64,000 bases of DNA. Source: Oceanisphaera avium. Lineage in GTDB: Bacteria > Pseudomonadota > Gammaproteobacteria > Enterobacterales > Aeromonadaceae. The stretch is taken from contig NZ_CP021376.1 of the NCBI RefSeq assembly GCF_002157875.1, positions 744,001 to 808,000 on the forward strand. Reading direction: 5' to 3'. The position numbers and the translations under genes are program-made. The notes under the pieces were generated by a model. That model was not told where the DNA came from, did not search any database, and saw only the letters and a program-made list of their open reading frames with translations. Positions 35,552 to 47,637 of the stretch are shown piece by piece (within the stretch, counting starts at the first letter, position 1; each line of letters starts with the position of its first letter).

Positions 35552-37462
35552 TTAACCATTAGCTTGGGCTTCTAACTCTTCCCAGCGAGTAAAGGCCGTT
35601 TCAAATAGCTGCTCGGTCTGCGCCAACTCTTGCAAGGCTTGTTGCGTCACCTCTTCACTTTGAGTAAAAAAATCAGGCGCATTAACGCTAGCTTGTAAGG
35701 ACTCAATTTTTTGTTCTAATTGTTCAAGCTTAGCTGGCAAACCTTGCAGCTCTTGTTGCTCTTTATAAGAGAGCTTCTTACTGGCCTTGGGAGCGTCGCT
35801 CTTAGCTTCAGCTTTAGCAGGCGCTATAGGATCTGCTTTTTCTATCGCTTTAGGCGCGGGGCGAAAAGATAATTGATGCTGCATATCTTGATAGCCACCG
35901 ACAAACTCACTCACCTTACCCTCGCCTTCAAATAACCAGCAGTGGGTAGCCGTATTGTCGATAAAGTCACGGTCGTGACTCACCAATAATAGCGTGCCTT
36001 TATACTCTGCTAATAACTCTTCTAATAACTCTAGCGTTTCTACATCTAGATCGTTGGTAGGTTCATCCAATACCAACAGGTTGCTGGGTTTTAAAAATAA
36101 GCGCGCTAATAACAGGCGATTTTTCTCACCCCCCGATAAGGCTTTAACTGGGGTGCGCGCACGTTTTGGCTCAAACAAGAAATCCTGTAAATATCCTAAT
36201 ACGTGGCGGCTGCGCCCATTCACTTCAACTTCTTGTTTACCTTCGGCTAAGTTATCCATCACAGTGCGCTCAGGATCGAGCTGCTCACGGTATTGGTCAA
36301 AATACGCCACTTCTAACTTAGTGCCGCATTTTAATGTGCCTGAGTCAGCTTCTAAACGGCCAAGCAAAATTTTAATAAGCGTACTCTTACCACAGCCATT
36401 AGGGCCCACTAGCGCAATTTTATCGCCACGCTGGATCAGTGTAGAGAAGTTAGTTAATAACGGCTTATCTTCATAGGCAAAGTTTAAGTTTTCGGCTTCA
36501 AATACAATCTTACCGGAGCGGCGGACATCATCGAGCGTCACATTCACCTTGCCCATGCTCTCGCGGCGTTCACTGCGCTCAACTCGCAGCGCTTTTAAGG
36601 CGCGCACGCGGCCTTCATTACGGGTACGCCGTGCCTTAACTCCTTGGCGGATCCAGGCTTCTTCTTGAGCCAAGCGCTTATCAAATAAGGCATTTTGTTC
36701 GGCTTCTACTCGTAGCGCTTCTTCTTTATTGACTAAATAATCATCGTAATTACCCGGCCAGCTGGATAATTTACCTCGGTCGAGATCCACAATGCGCGTG
36801 GCCATTTTACGAATAAAAGCACGGTCATGGCTGACAAAAACAATGGCGCCTTTAAAGTCTAATAAAAAGCTCTCAAGCCAGGCTATGGCATCAATATCTA
36901 AATGGTTGGTAGGCTCATCCAGTAATAAAATCTCGGGATCATTGGTCAATGCGCGTGCTAATGCAACTTTACGCAACCAGCCACCCGATAAGTCATTTAA
37001 GCGGGTATCGCCATTTAGCTCTAATAAAGTCAGACTTTGATTGATGCGCGTATCAAATCCCCAGCCATCAGCCGCTTCCACCTGCTCTTGTAAGCGCATC
37101 AGCTCATTCATGGCTTTTTCAGAACAATCTTGTGCCACGACCTCTAATTGATGATGATACTTTTTAAGTATTTCGCCGGTTTCGGCCAGGCCGCCCGCCA
37201 CATAATCAAAGACCGTTTGATCATCATCCACTTGCGGTGGATCTTGCTCGAGTCGAGCAATATTTATGCCTTGCAGTAGTTGACGACGTCCGTCATCGAG
37301 TTGCAATTCACCCGCTATTACTTTCATTAGCGTCGACTTACCGGCGCCATTACGGCCAACGATACACACCCGCTCGCCCGCTAAAATATTAAACTCTATG
37401 CCGTCTAATAACGGCGCATCACCAAACGCTAATTGCGCGTTTTGTAGGGTCAATAAACTCAT
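35552..37462 (-). CDS. uup: ABC-F ATPase Uup
   Basis: 636 residues with two ABC domains and no membrane part: Walker A GRNGAGKST and GPNGCGKST, signatures LSGGWLRK and LSGGEKNR, and Walker B with DEPTNHLDID and DEPTNDLDVE. The inter-domain linker and the coiled-coil C-terminal domain (about 565-635) identify Uup rather than other ABC-F proteins. Such factors act on the ribosome or structured nucleic acids; uup mutants in E. coli raise transposon excision. It shares one base with the glutaredoxin-like gene upstream. Confidence 0.95.
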   Translation of the reverse strand: MSLLTLQNAQLAFGDAPLLDGIEFNILAGERVCIVGRNGAGKSTLMKVIAGELQLDDGRRQLLQGINIARLEQDPPQVDDDQTVFDYVAGGLAETGEILKKYHHQLEVVAQDCSEKAMNELMRLQEQVEAADGWGFDTRINQSLTLLELNGDTRLNDLSGGWLRKVALARALTNDPEILLLDEPTNHLDIDAIAWLESFLLDFKGAIVFVSHDRAFIRKMATRIVDLDRGKLSSWPGNYDDYLVNKEEALRVEAEQNALFDKRLAQEEAWIRQGVKARRTRNEGRVRALKALRVERSERRESMGKVNVTLDDVRRSGKIVFEAENLNFAYEDKPLLTNFSTLIQRGDKIALVGPNGCGKSTLIKILLGRLEADSGTLKCGTKLEVAYFDQYREQLDPERTVMDNLAEGKQEVEVNGRSRHVLGYLQDFLFEPKRARTPVKALSGGEKNRLLLARLFLKPSNLLVLDEPTNDLDVETLELLEELLAEYKGTLLLVSHDRDFIDNTATHCWLFEGEGKVSEFVGGYQDMQHQLSFRPAPKAIEKADPIAPAKAEAKSDAPKASKKLSYKEQQELQGLPAKLEQLEQKIESLQASVNAPDFFTQSEEVTQQALQELAQTEQLFETAFTRWEELEAQANG

Positions 37463-37692
37463 TAAATCTCTCGATTAAAATCAATAATATCGGCAGCACT
37501 AAAGGGCCAGTCCAGCTCTCGGCCATCACTATGGCGTAATACTGGAATGCGCACTGCATAAGCTGCAAGCCACCGTTCGTCGTCAATAATATCTTCAATA
37601 ACTGTGTCTTGGTTTAAGCCAAGTTGCACCAGCATCAGCCATGCCTGCTCACACAAATGACAGCCATCTGTGGAAAATAAAGTCAGCTTCAT
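37462..37692 (-). CDS. Glutaredoxin-like small protein
   Basis: 76 residues of the DUF836 glutaredoxin-like family. A CxxC is at C11/C14 (DGCHLC), a cis-Pro loop in RIPVLRHSDGRELDWPF. Its redox partner is unknown. Its stop overlaps the uup start by one base (TAATG), so the two are translationally coupled; the same small gene is seen between rlmKL and uup in several gammaproteobacteria. Confidence 0.88.
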   Translation of the reverse strand: MKLTLFSTDGCHLCEQAWLMLVQLGLNQDTVIEDIIDDERWLAAYAVRIPVLRHSDGRELDWPFSAADIIDFNREI

Positions 37693-37717
37693 GGCGCCTC
37701 CTGTCTATTTAGGGTAA

Positions 37718-39862
37718 TTAGGCCCAGCGAATATCCCAGCAATTATGAATATGGGGGTTGCGAGCAAAGTCTTTAGGCAGGCTTTGTTTACTTACCTCAG
37801 TGGCATGTAAACCTAACGCGGCTAAGCCTTCAGTATCCATTTTAAAATGTCGCTTATTATTAGAAAAAATTACTAAGCCATCTTGTCGCAAATGTTGGCT
37901 TAGTAAGCCCAGCAGCTCAATATGGTCGCGCTGAATATCAAAGTTATCTTCCATACGCTTAGAATTAGAAAAGGTAGGGGGATCGACAAAAATAACATCG
38001 TAACTTTCACCGGGCTGGCGCAACCAAGTTAAACAATCCGCTTGTATAAATTGATGAGCGCGCCCTACTAAGCCATTTAGCGCCATATTGCGCTCAGCCC
38101 ACGCCAAATAGGTGTTAGACATGTCCACTGTGGTAGTAGACTTAGCGCCGCCTAAACCGGCATGCACACTGGCGGTCCCTGTATAGGCAAATAAGTTAAG
38201 AAAATCTTTGCCATACGCTAATTCACTAATGCGCTTGCGCGTAGGTCTGTGATCTAAAAATAAACCGGTGTCTAAATAATCAAATAAGTTAACCAATAAC
38301 TTGGCATTGTGCTCTTGGACTTGCAGCCACTGCTCACGTTTATCTAATCGTTCATATTGCTCGCGCCCCAGTTGGCGGGCACGTACTTTTAGCACCAATT
38401 TATTGCCCGTCACGCCGGTCACCGCCATCGTGGCTTGTACTAAGTCATAAAACCGCGCCCGCGCTTTGTGCTCAGGGATCGTTTTAGGCGCGGCATATTC
38501 TTGAATAACAATATGGTCTTGATAACGATCTATCGCAGCATTGTACTCGGGCAAGTCCGCATCATATAAACGGTAACAATCAATGTGCTCAGCCTTCGCC
38601 CATTTTTCTAATTGCTTAATATTTTTGGTAAGACGATTGGCAAAGTCTTCTGCTAAGGGACGTGCTGTTTTAGCATCGGCGGCAATAAGATAATTGCGAA
38701 GCTCACAAGCGAGCGCGCCATTAAATAGTTTATAAGTTTTATCGGGGCGCAGTCGTAAACAACTTAACAGCTCGCTAGAGCTTGAGATCAAGCTGACCCG
38801 CCAGCCTTTAAATTGCTCTCGTAACTTATTACCCAGTAACTGATGTAAGCCCAGTAAGGAGGGAAATTCACTTAAGCGCTCACCATAAGGCGGGTTAGAA
38901 ATAAGCCAGCCGGTGAGAGGCTCATCATTGGAGGCTTGTGTCGCACTTAAGCCAGAATGTTGAGTAAAGGGATTAACTAATTGCTCAACACTGGCGAGGC
39001 GAAAATCAATTAACGTTTCCACCCCTGCCGCTAACGCATTTTCTTGGGCAAAGCGCAGCACCCGTTTATCTTGGTCAAACCCAATTAGTTGCACTTGGCA
39101 TTGTTTTAAGCCTCGTGTCGCACGCACCGTGGCTTGGGCTGATATTTCTTGCCAAGCATTTTTATCGTGCCTACTCCATGCCATAAAACCAAAACGCACC
39201 CGCAATAAACCGGGGGCAATATCTGCCGCCATTAAGGCCGCTTCAATTAATAACGTGCCCGAGCCACACATAGGGTCGACTAGGGGCGCGCTTTTGTCCC
39301 AACCGCTGCGCAATAAAATAGCGGCAGCTAAATTTTCTTTTAAGGGAGCCTCCCCTGCTTGCTGGCGATATCCGCGCTGATGCAAGGCAGGCCCAGATAA
39401 GTCGAGGGTAATGCTCAACTGATTATTGCGCTTAAGATGAGCCAAAATCCGAATATCCGGTGCGCGCTTATCAACATTAGGCCGCTCACCATGGCGTTTA
39501 GTGAGGCGATCAACAATGGCATCTTTAATCTTGAGCGCGCCATATTGAGTATTGGTAATGGCCTCATTACTACCCGAGAAATCAACGGCAAAGGTTTGCC
39601 CGGGCTGGATATGTTCTTCCCATGCCACATTTGCCGCTCCTAGATATAAGTCCATGTCGGTGCGCATGGTAAACTCACTGAGTTGCAACATAATACGCGA
39701 CGCTAAGCGCGACCACATACAGGCGCGATAGGCCATTGCTAAGTCAGCTTTAAAGCCAATCCCCGCCACAGTTTCTTGTAGCTGAGTGGCGCCTAATTGA
39801 GTGAGTTCATCAAGGAGTAAAGTTTCCAGCCCTTTTGGGCAGGTGGCAAAAAACGGCAGCAT
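37718..39862 (-). CDS. rlmL: Bifunctional 23S rRNA methyltransferase RlmKL
   Basis: 714 residues from the Met at 39862 (MLPFFATCPKGLE). The N-terminal half has a THUMP domain and an N2-guanine methyltransferase (SNPPYGERL), making m2G2445; the C-terminal half is an N7-methyltransferase (NLFAYTGTASVHAGLGG, VDPPTFSNSKRM), making m7G2069 in E. coli numbering. The fused form is that of gammaproteobacteria. Precedes the glutaredoxin-like gene and uup on the same strand. Confidence 0.96.
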   Translation of the reverse strand: MLPFFATCPKGLETLLLDELTQLGATQLQETVAGIGFKADLAMAYRACMWSRLASRIMLQLSEFTMRTDMDLYLGAANVAWEEHIQPGQTFAVDFSGSNEAITNTQYGALKIKDAIVDRLTKRHGERPNVDKRAPDIRILAHLKRNNQLSITLDLSGPALHQRGYRQQAGEAPLKENLAAAILLRSGWDKSAPLVDPMCGSGTLLIEAALMAADIAPGLLRVRFGFMAWSRHDKNAWQEISAQATVRATRGLKQCQVQLIGFDQDKRVLRFAQENALAAGVETLIDFRLASVEQLVNPFTQHSGLSATQASNDEPLTGWLISNPPYGERLSEFPSLLGLHQLLGNKLREQFKGWRVSLISSSSELLSCLRLRPDKTYKLFNGALACELRNYLIAADAKTARPLAEDFANRLTKNIKQLEKWAKAEHIDCYRLYDADLPEYNAAIDRYQDHIVIQEYAAPKTIPEHKARARFYDLVQATMAVTGVTGNKLVLKVRARQLGREQYERLDKREQWLQVQEHNAKLLVNLFDYLDTGLFLDHRPTRKRISELAYGKDFLNLFAYTGTASVHAGLGGAKSTTTVDMSNTYLAWAERNMALNGLVGRAHQFIQADCLTWLRQPGESYDVIFVDPPTFSNSKRMEDNFDIQRDHIELLGLLSQHLRQDGLVIFSNNKRHFKMDTEGLAALGLHATEVSKQSLPKDFARNPHIHNCWDIRWA

Positions 39863-40000
39863 AGTCAGGCGTATCCAAACAAAAGAGGCCGACATTATAC
39901 CTTAATCCACTGCATTACTGTAAAAATTGCCGCTTATTGTACGTAATAACAGCGTCTTGTTGGTATATTAGGCAGACGATAACTAGTTTGGCATCGGGGC

Positions 40001-40029
40001 TTGCAATTAAAGGGGTAGAGCACTAATAT
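40001..40029 (+). promoter_or_regulatory. Promoter of the initiator tRNA cluster
   Basis: TTGCAA (40001-40006), a spacer of 17 bases and TAATAT (40024-40029) form a good sigma-70 promoter 14 bases before the first tRNA. Transcription should start near 40036. The GC-containing stretch after the -10 resembles the discriminator of stringently controlled stable-RNA promoters. Confidence 0.75.
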
Positions 40030-40043
40030 GCACAGCCTGAGGA

Positions 40044-40120
<77 letters not shown>

Positions 40121-40188
40121 ACTCAGTAACAAATGATAAAAAGTAGTAATCACTAATAAATAAAAAATAGTAGCGTTTATGTATCGGA

Positions 40189-40265
<77 letters not shown>

Positions 40266-40322
40266 CTTAAATACCACCACTTTTTATTAGTAAAGATTCA
40301 TTATAATTTATTAAGTATCGGA

Positions 40323-40399
<77 letters not shown>

Positions 40400-40456
40400 C
40401 TTAATCACCAGCACTTTTTATTAGTAAAGATTAATTGTAATATATTAAGTATCGGA

Positions 40457-40533
<77 letters not shown>

Positions 40534-40676
40534 CTTCGATATTTAAAACGCCCTACTTTTCGCTTTCCCTCTCTTTACTTCTCGGTATTTTCTTATTTTT
40601 ATCTTGTTAGCTTTATAGAAACTCAATAAATACAAACTTCATTTTTACTGTGCAAAAAAATACTAATTAACGCACA

Positions 40677-40717
40677 GCACAAAGCCAACAGTAGTTACCC
40701 TGCTGTTGGCTTTGTGC
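40677..40717. terminator. Long perfect hairpin between tRNA cluster and zapC
   Basis: GCACAAAGCCAACAG (40677-40691) pairs perfectly with CTGTTGGCTTTGTGC (40703-40717) across an 11-nt loop. It lies between convergent units and is probably a bidirectional transcription end, although neither side has a clear T run. Confidence 0.6.
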
Positions 40718-40749
40718 TATTGACTATCAAACGAGTTAACGTCTGTAAG

Positions 40750-41295
40750 TTAACCCACTTGCCTTATTTCTTGTAACTCGCTGAGTTTATCTAAGCTGAC
40801 TAAGCGATCGTTCATCACTTTAATAGCGCCAAAATTTGGTAACTGTTTACTGCCTCCTAATAGGCGTTTGCCTGATAAAGAGATGCACACACACGCCGCC
40901 GGTGAAGTTTCTACTACCATCATAATAAGTTGTTCATCAACGAGATCTAGGCCAATTAATTCCCCTAACTCGGGTTGATGATAATCTGCTTGAGGCTCAA
41001 AAAACCAACTTTGGGGCATTAATGGTTTATAAAAACGCGCTACCGCCACCCCATTTAATGCCGCTTGCACTCGCTGCGCCGAAGAGCCCATGCCTGTTAG
41101 GCTGTCTAAAAATCGATAATATAATCCGGTATCTTCTACTGAAAAGCGTTGTTCTAATGAGCTTGAACACACTAAATGCTTAGCAAGGTAAGGACTGCTA
41201 AACAGCATGTCCTCACCTAAGTCCAGCATTAGGTGTTGGTCTTCGCCCATAAACCAGCGCCACTGATCATTTGGTTGAAGTAACATCCTAGTCAC
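40750..41295 (-). CDS. zapC: Cell division protein ZapC
   Basis: 181 residues matching ZapC, a cytoplasmic FtsZ-binding protein that promotes Z-ring bundling. The N-terminus (LLQPNDQWRWFMGEDQHLMLDLGEDMLF) and the position next to pyrD are as in E. coli. The start at 41295 gives the standard length (180 in E. coli). Single gene, ending before the long hairpin at 40677-40717. Confidence 0.93.
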   Translation of the reverse strand: MTRMLLQPNDQWRWFMGEDQHLMLDLGEDMLFSSPYLAKHLVCSSSLEQRFSVEDTGLYYRFLDSLTGMGSSAQRVQAALNGVAVARFYKPLMPQSWFFEPQADYHQPELGELIGLDLVDEQLIMMVVETSPAACVCISLSGKRLLGGSKQLPNFGAIKVMNDRLVSLDKLSELQEIRQVG

Positions 41296-41431
41296 ACCTT
41301 TTTATGGTACGAGAGTCTACTCGATACTTAATACTAGCTTGTTATATGCAAACTAGTTATCGATATGCAATTTATATTGCTGTTTATAACGTATTTAGCA
41401 TAAAAGGTAAATTGCAACGCTCAAGCAAATA

Positions 41432-42439
41432 CTATAAATGACGCGCGAGTTGTTGAATTAACCTTGGACCTTGATAGATAAAGCCTGAATATATCTGTAC
41501 TAAACTGGCTCCCGCGGCTATTTTTTCTCGGGCCGCCGTTAATGAGTCTATGCCCCCTACGCCAATAATAGGTAAGCGTCCCGCTAATTGACGCGACAAT
41601 TCTTGGATAACCAGCGTGCTTTTATTTTGTACAGGCCGGCCACTTAAGCCACCGGCCTCATGGGCATGAGGTAAATCAAATACTAAGTCTCGGTCTAGCG
41701 TAGTATTGGTAGCAATGACGCCATCGATATTAAAACGCACTAAGCTATCGGCGACTTGCTCTATTTCCGCCAAGGTTAAATCAGGTGCTATTTTAACCAA
41801 TAACGGTACTTGCTTATGGTGTTGTAAGGCTAATTCGCCTTGTTTAGCTTTTAAAGAGCCTAATAAATCATCCAGTGCTTCACCATATTGAAGCGAGCGA
41901 AGGCCTGGGGTATTAGGGGAAGAAATATTGACCGTAATATAGCTCGCATGGGCATAAGACTTTTCCATACAAATAATATAATCATCTTTACCATGCTCAA
42001 TGGGCGTGTCTTTATTTTTGCCAATGTTAATACCTAACACACCGCTATATCGCGCGCGCTTTACATTTTCTACTAAATAATCAATACCGTGATTATTAAA
42101 GCCCATGCGATTAATGATGGCGTCCGCTTCTTTAATGCGAAATAAACGCGGCTTATCATTACCCGCTTGTGCTTTGGGCGTCACAGTGCCAATTTCAATA
42201 AAGCCAAAGCCCATAGCAGCAAACGCATCAATGCAATCCCCATTTTTATCTAGGCCTGCAGCCAAACCTACCGGATTAGCAAACGTTAAGCCCATTAATG
42301 ATACCGGATTAACGATCGCGGGGCGGCGATAGAGGGCGGCGAGTGCATTGTGCTGCGTTTTTGCTAATCCTTTAATAGTGAGCTCGTGGATATGCTCAGG
42401 ATCACATTGAAACATTAACGGCTTAGCCAGTGAATACAC
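41432..42439 (-). CDS. pyrD: Dihydroorotate dehydrogenase (quinone) PyrD
   Basis: 335 residues, class 2 enzyme bound to the membrane by an N-terminal helix; it oxidises dihydroorotate to orotate with quinone as acceptor in pyrimidine synthesis. FMN site [11 protein letters not shown] and active-site Ser (S174 in [14 protein letters not shown]) are present, also INRMGFNN. Its quinone need ties it to the Ubi genes at the left end. Single gene downstream of the gdhB terminator. Confidence 0.97.
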   Translation of the reverse strand: MYSLAKPLMFQCDPEHIHELTIKGLAKTQHNALAALYRRPAIVNPVSLMGLTFANPVGLAAGLDKNGDCIDAFAAMGFGFIEIGTVTPKAQAGNDKPRLFRIKEADAIINRMGFNNHGIDYLVENVKRARYSGVLGINIGKNKDTPIEHGKDDYIICMEKSYAHASYITVNISSPNTPGLRSLQYGEALDDLLGSLKAKQGELALQHHKQVPLLVKIAPDLTLAEIEQVADSLVRFNIDGVIATNTTLDRDLVFDLPHAHEAGGLSGRPVQNKSTLVIQELSRQLAGRLPIIGVGGIDSLTAAREKIAAGASLVQIYSGFIYQGPRLIQQLARHL

Positions 42440-42454
42440 AGTTATTATCCTTAT

Positions 42455-42483
42455 AAAAAAGCCCTGGTCTGAGCCAGGGCTTT
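42455..42483 (-). terminator. Terminator of gdhB
   Basis: GCCCTGG (42461-42467) pairs with CCAGGGC (42474-42480); read on the minus strand it is followed by six T. It separates gdhB from pyrD. Confidence 0.88.
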
Positions 42484-42500
42484 GAATGCGACACCTTAGT

Positions 42501-45500
42501 TTAAACGGCGTTTAGGCAATGCAAATGCAATAAGTTAAGCTCACGAAGGGCCACAGAAAATTGAGCAAACTCATGGCTAGACGACACCTTAAAGTCTGTC
42601 AACAACTGGCGCCAGCGATTAAGGGCATTATCATGCTCTTCAAGCCATTGGGCCAGCATATTAGCGCATTCATCTTCCCCTTTACAATGTTTCAAAATCA
42701 CCGCCGTGAGATTGCGTTGCTGCTCATCTAAGTCTTCTCTAAAGGCGGCACGCGCTTGGGCTTGCCAATGATTACTGACGGCTTGCTGATTAATTTGCTC
42801 TAAGAACCAATGCAACTCTAACTCGGCACCTAAGTGGAAATATAACCGTGCCACACTCGTCAGCTCTTTATCTTGTTGTTTCGCAATTTGAGCTAAGTCA
42901 AAAACAGAAAACAAGCGACTTAAAAAGACAATACGCTGACTCACTGTGGGTGAGACCCCCTGCTCTGTCAGCTCATCTATTGCTTCTTGCAAGGCACTCG
43001 CCTCAGACGGTACTAACAGCTGAGGTAGTTGTTCGGCTAAACAAGCAAAGGCGGGCTTAAACTGAGCAATATTCTCAGTAATAGATAAGCTACGATCGCG
43101 GCTTCGTAATAACCAACGGGTAGCACGGCGAATAATGCGACGCACCTGGTTAAACATGGTCAGCTGCACTTCAGCCGGCGCTTGGTTATCGAGCGCTTCA
43201 ATATCGCGCAATAAAGCATCCATGCCAAACACATCGCGTGCAATCATAAAGCTGTGTGCAATATCCGCCATACTGGCGCCAGTTTCTTCTTGTAAACGCA
43301 TGGCAAAGTTAAAGCCCATGTCATTAACCAGAATGTTGGCTAAGCGCGTGGCAATAATTTCACCGCGCAAAGGATGGTGCATTAAGGCATCCCCAAAACG
43401 CTCCACTAACAAGCTGGGCATCGTTAAGGGTAATAACTGAGCTATGTAGTCATTGTTGGTAATGTCAGGGATATTGAGGGTGTCTTTTAACGACATCTTG
43501 GCATAGGCCACTAAAATCGCCAGCTCTGGGCGAGTCAGCCCACGCCCTGCTGCCATGCGCTCAGATAACTCATCATCACTTGGCAGATATTCTAATTGGC
43601 GATCCAATTTACCTTGGCGCTCTAACCATTGAATAAAGTGCTGTTGCTCTTTAAGCGCAGCAGGCCCTTTCGCCTCGGTTATAGAAATAGTTTGCGACTG
43701 ACGATAGGCATTAGTCAGCACAATTTGAGCCACCTCATCTGTCATGTCATACAGCAACTGATTACGCTGCTCCATCGACAGCTCACCTTTATCGACTAAG
43801 GTGGTTAGCAAAATCTTAATATTTACTTCATTATCGGAGCAATCTACGCCGCCTACGTTATCAATAAAGTCGGCGTTAATCCGCCCACCGGCATTCGCGT
43901 ATTCAATGCGCCCTAATTGAGTACAGCCTAAGTTTCCGCCCTCGCCCACAATACGAGTTTGCAGCTCATTACCGTTAACGCGCACCGCGTCATTGGCACG
44001 ATCGCCCACTTCACTGTTACTTTCAGAGCTTGATTTTACATAAGTGCCAATACCGCCATTCCATAATAAGTCCACCTTGGCCGTTAACAAATGGCGAATA
44101 ACTTCGGTGGGTGTCAGGCTGGTTTTATCCGTAGCCAGTAAGTGCTGCATTTCTGGGCTTAAGCTTATGGACTTGGCCGAGCGCTCAAATACACCGCCCC
44201 CGCTGGAGATGACGTTTTTATCAAAGTCTTGCCAGCTAGAGCCTGGAGTATTAAACAGTCGCTCGCGCTCTTGATAGCTGGTAGCCGCATCGGGATTGGG
44301 GTCGATAAAGATATGCAAATGGTTAAAGGCGCCCACTAAACGAGTATGTTTAGAGCGTAACATGCCATTACCAAACACATCGCCCGCCATGTCACCCACC
44401 CCTACCGCGGTAAAATCGGTGGTTTGACAATCAATTCCCAACTCACGGAAATGGCGCTTCACTGACTCCCAACCACCGCGCGCGGTAATGGCCATTTTTT
44501 TATGGTCATAGCCCACAGAGCCACCTGAGGCAAAGGCATCGCCTAACCAATGCTGATATTGGGCACTAATCTCATTGGCGATATCTGAAAAAGTAGCCGT
44601 GCCCTTGTCAGCGGCAACGACGAGGTAATAATCGTCATCATCAAAGCGCACGACTTCTTTTGCGGGCACCACTTGGCCATCGATAATATTGTCGGTGACA
44701 TCTAATAAGGCACGAATAAATAAGCGATAACAGGCTTTACCTTCTGCTAAGAAAGCAGCGCGATCCCCTTGGGGCAATTGCTTACAGACGAAGCCGCCTT
44801 TAGCGCCCGCAGGCACAATGACGGTATTTTTTACTTGCTGCGCCTTCACTAAACCTAATACTTCGGTTCTAAAGTCTTCACGACGATCAGACCAACGCAA
44901 GCCGCCACGGGCCACTTTCCCCCAGCGCAAGTGCACGCCCTCTACCCGAGGGGAATACACAAAAATTTCATACATGGGTAGCGGCTTTGGCATTTCACTA
45001 ATGGTACTTGGCGCTAACTTATAAGAGATATACGACTTGTACTCACCCTGCTCAGTCGTTTGATAAAAGTTAGTGCGCAGTGTCGCCTCAATGGCCTCCA
45101 TAAAGCGGCGAATAATACGGTCATCATCGAGGTTGGCCACATTATCGAGCTCTCGCATTAACTGATCATGCAACTGCTGCTGAACGGCTTCATCAAAGGG
45201 CTGAACTAAAGAAAAACGCTGCTCAAATAACTTAAAAAGCAACTGCGCGAGAGCCGGATAACGGGCCAGAGTTTCTTCAATATATTGTTGGCTAAAGCTC
45301 ACGCCAATTTGGCGCATATACTTAGCATACCCACGCAAAACACTTATCTCGCGCCCCGTTAAATCACTGGCTAACAACAAGCGGTTAAAGCCGTCATTTT
45401 CCAGCTCCCTGCCCCACACCTTGGCGAAGGCGTGTTGAAAACGCGCTTGGCAATGTTCCAAATCTAAGGGGCCGCCAGGATACGACATGGAAAAGTCTAA

Positions 45501-47336
45501 TATCCAGAAGGTGTCGTCAGCGGTACTCACTTGATGAGGTGTTTCGCCGATAATGCGCAGCCCTAAGTTTTCTAACATAGGCAATACATCGGATAAGTGA
45601 ATAGGCTCATCTTTGTGATACAGCTTTAAGCGCACCCGATTAGAGTCCGGTGCTTCTTCTTGGGCACGATAAAACAACATCCCTAGCGGTTGGCTGTCAC
45701 TTAACTCTTCTAGCTTTTCAATGTCTGCTACCGCTGAGCCTGGCATGATCCGCTCTGTGTAAGAACGACCAAAAGCATGGCCATATTTGCTAAATAGCGC
45801 ACTGGCTTGGGCCTCACCTTTGCTTTGGATGAGCGCTTCACTAAATTGGTCTTCCCAGCTGCGTGCGGCTTCAATTAAATTTGCTTGAATTTTATTCACA
45901 TCAATGTCCATTGCGTTATCTGACACTCGTATTAAATAATGAGTGCGGGCTAAGACGCCTTCAGAAAAAAAGGTGCTAAATTGCACGGCTTCTTCAGAAC
46001 CAAAATATTCTTTTAACAGTGCCTGAGTCTTTTTGCGCAGCGCAGTATTAAAACGCTCTTTGCTAACATAAACCACGCAGGAGAAAAAACGGCCATATAA
46101 ATCACGGCGCACAAAAAGACGTGTTAAATCTCGCTCTTGCATGCCGAGCACACCCAAGCCCACAGCGGCCAGCTCTTGCTCGCTCGCCTGAATTAATTCA
46201 TCGCGCGGGTAGCTTTCTAAAATATTAGCCAGTGATTTATAAGCATGACTGCCGGCCACTAAGTTGGAGTGGGCGAGCACCCGCTCAATTTTTGCGCCAA
46301 TCAAGGGAATGGTGCGGGCATTAAGCTGATAAATATTAGCGTCATAAAGACCGATAAAACGGTCTTCACCCACCACTTTACCTTGCTTATCAAAGCGCTT
46401 AACGCCGATATAATCGATATATGAGGGGCGATGTACGCGCGATTGATGGTTGGTTTTAGTTAAGATTAATAAATGAGGACTTAGGGCAGCAGCTCGAGCA
46501 TCAGGACTTAAACTACTCAGTGCTAAAGGTTGTGCTTGGCTGGCATTACGTAATAAACCTAAGCTAGTGTCTAGCTCGGGTAATAAGGTTTGCTGCTCAC
46601 CCTCGCCGCTTAAGCGATAACGGCGATAACCCATTAACGTGAAATTGTTATTGGCTACCCAGTTTAAGAAATCCAGTGTCTCAGTCACTTCTTGGGCTGG
46701 CGCGCTGCTTTGTTGGCTAGGCAAGGTGTTTATCACCTCAGTTAAGCATGTCATCATCGGCTGCCAGTCCGCTACCACTTGCAACACTTCTTTTACCACA
46801 CTCAGTAATTCTTGCTGAAGAGTGTTACGCGCTTGTTCATCATTTAAGCGACCAATTTCAATTAAGAACGCCGTTTCCAACGGATGAACATTATCCGCTA
46901 CTTGGCGCGATAGTATGTCGCTAAGTTGGCCCTGTTCATTGCGTATTACTTGCATGGGCTGGTGCAACATAAAATGGGCTTTCATCTCTAAGCGAGCCAA
47001 GACCATGCGAATAGAGTCCACTAAAAACGGCGCATCTGGGCACAACACTTCAACTATAGTGTGAGGCGATTGCCAGCCGTGGCGCTGCAGCTCGGGATTA
47101 TAAACGCGCACATAAGGAGCGGTGTGCTCAAGATTGGCAAACGTTTGCCATAGATTAATGGTGGCACCATACACATCGCTGGCATTGCGATGGTGGAGAT
47201 CATAGTCGGTAATGCCACTGTAGAGCTCAGTAATAAATTGATTCACTAGCGGAGCAAGCTGCTCTGGAAATTTTTGACTAACCTGCTCCGTTACTTTGTC
47301 GAGCAAAACGGATCTTGCTGGGGGTGTAAATGACAT
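42501..47336 (-). CDS. gdhB: Large NAD-specific glutamate dehydrogenase
   Basis: 1611 residues, the 180-kDa class of NAD-dependent glutamate dehydrogenase known from Streptomyces, Pseudomonas and Shewanella. A long N-terminal regulatory part (about 1-700, ACT-like), a catalytic core with [26 protein letters not shown] and [10 protein letters not shown], a Rossmann NAD part ([16 protein letters not shown]) and a long C-terminal helical region. It deaminates glutamate to 2-oxoglutarate, feeding amino-acid carbon to the TCA cycle. Own terminator at 42455. Confidence 0.96.
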   Translation of the reverse strand: MSFTPPARSVLLDKVTEQVSQKFPEQLAPLVNQFITELYSGITDYDLHHRNASDVYGATINLWQTFANLEHTAPYVRVYNPELQRHGWQSPHTIVEVLCPDAPFLVDSIRMVLARLEMKAHFMLHQPMQVIRNEQGQLSDILSRQVADNVHPLETAFLIEIGRLNDEQARNTLQQELLSVVKEVLQVVADWQPMMTCLTEVINTLPSQQSSAPAQEVTETLDFLNWVANNNFTLMGYRRYRLSGEGEQQTLLPELDTSLGLLRNASQAQPLALSSLSPDARAAALSPHLLILTKTNHQSRVHRPSYIDYIGVKRFDKQGKVVGEDRFIGLYDANIYQLNARTIPLIGAKIERVLAHSNLVAGSHAYKSLANILESYPRDELIQASEQELAAVGLGVLGMQERDLTRLFVRRDLYGRFFSCVVYVSKERFNTALRKKTQALLKEYFGSEEAVQFSTFFSEGVLARTHYLIRVSDNAMDIDVNKIQANLIEAARSWEDQFSEALIQSKGEAQASALFSKYGHAFGRSYTERIMPGSAVADIEKLEELSDSQPLGMLFYRAQEEAPDSNRVRLKLYHKDEPIHLSDVLPMLENLGLRIIGETPHQVSTADDTFWILDFSMSYPGGPLDLEHCQARFQHAFAKVWGRELENDGFNRLLLASDLTGREISVLRGYAKYMRQIGVSFSQQYIEETLARYPALAQLLFKLFEQRFSLVQPFDEAVQQQLHDQLMRELDNVANLDDDRIIRRFMEAIEATLRTNFYQTTEQGEYKSYISYKLAPSTISEMPKPLPMYEIFVYSPRVEGVHLRWGKVARGGLRWSDRREDFRTEVLGLVKAQQVKNTVIVPAGAKGGFVCKQLPQGDRAAFLAEGKACYRLFIRALLDVTDNIIDGQVVPAKEVVRFDDDDYYLVVAADKGTATFSDIANEISAQYQHWLGDAFASGGSVGYDHKKMAITARGGWESVKRHFRELGIDCQTTDFTAVGVGDMAGDVFGNGMLRSKHTRLVGAFNHLHIFIDPNPDAATSYQERERLFNTPGSSWQDFDKNVISSGGGVFERSAKSISLSPEMQHLLATDKTSLTPTEVIRHLLTAKVDLLWNGGIGTYVKSSSESNSEVGDRANDAVRVNGNELQTRIVGEGGNLGCTQLGRIEYANAGGRINADFIDNVGGVDCSDNEVNIKILLTTLVDKGELSMEQRNQLLYDMTDEVAQIVLTNAYRQSQTISITEAKGPAALKEQQHFIQWLERQGKLDRQLEYLPSDDELSERMAAGRGLTRPELAILVAYAKMSLKDTLNIPDITNNDYIAQLLPLTMPSLLVERFGDALMHHPLRGEIIATRLANILVNDMGFNFAMRLQEETGASMADIAHSFMIARDVFGMDALLRDIEALDNQAPAEVQLTMFNQVRRIIRRATRWLLRSRDRSLSITENIAQFKPAFACLAEQLPQLLVPSEASALQEAIDELTEQGVSPTVSQRIVFLSRLFSVFDLAQIAKQQDKELTSVARLYFHLGAELELHWFLEQINQQAVSNHWQAQARAAFREDLDEQQRNLTAVILKHCKGEDECANMLAQWLEEHDNALNRWRQLLTDFKVSSSHEFAQFSVALRELNLLHLHCLNAV

Positions 47337-47612
47337 CAGTTATCTTCCTCGAATACAAGCAAGAGCCAATAGAGCGTGAGCCCTAGCGCAATGCAACAGT
47401 GTATGCCCGCCCTATTTTGAATGCGAGTAAGGGCCGTAGAAATGCGGTCAAAGTATCGACTCGATCACTTGGTTGGCGAATATTTTAAAGTTAGCTACTG
47501 TCTCAAACCCGATCGGTATTTGCAAGCTTATGAATAAGTTAGCGCAATTTTTGAATAGTTATTAGAGCGTTTATAAAACGCAGCTGAATAGACGAAAAGA
47601 TCAGTGACTAGT

Positions 47613-47637
47613 GATTGGGGATTGGGGATTGGGGATT
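47613..47637. repeat. Short tandem repeat, 7-bp unit GATTGGG
   Basis: The unit GATTGGG occurs three times in a row plus a partial fourth. It overlaps the stop codon of the DUF2835 gene (47636-47638 on the minus strand). Length variation here could alter the end of that gene. Confidence 0.85.
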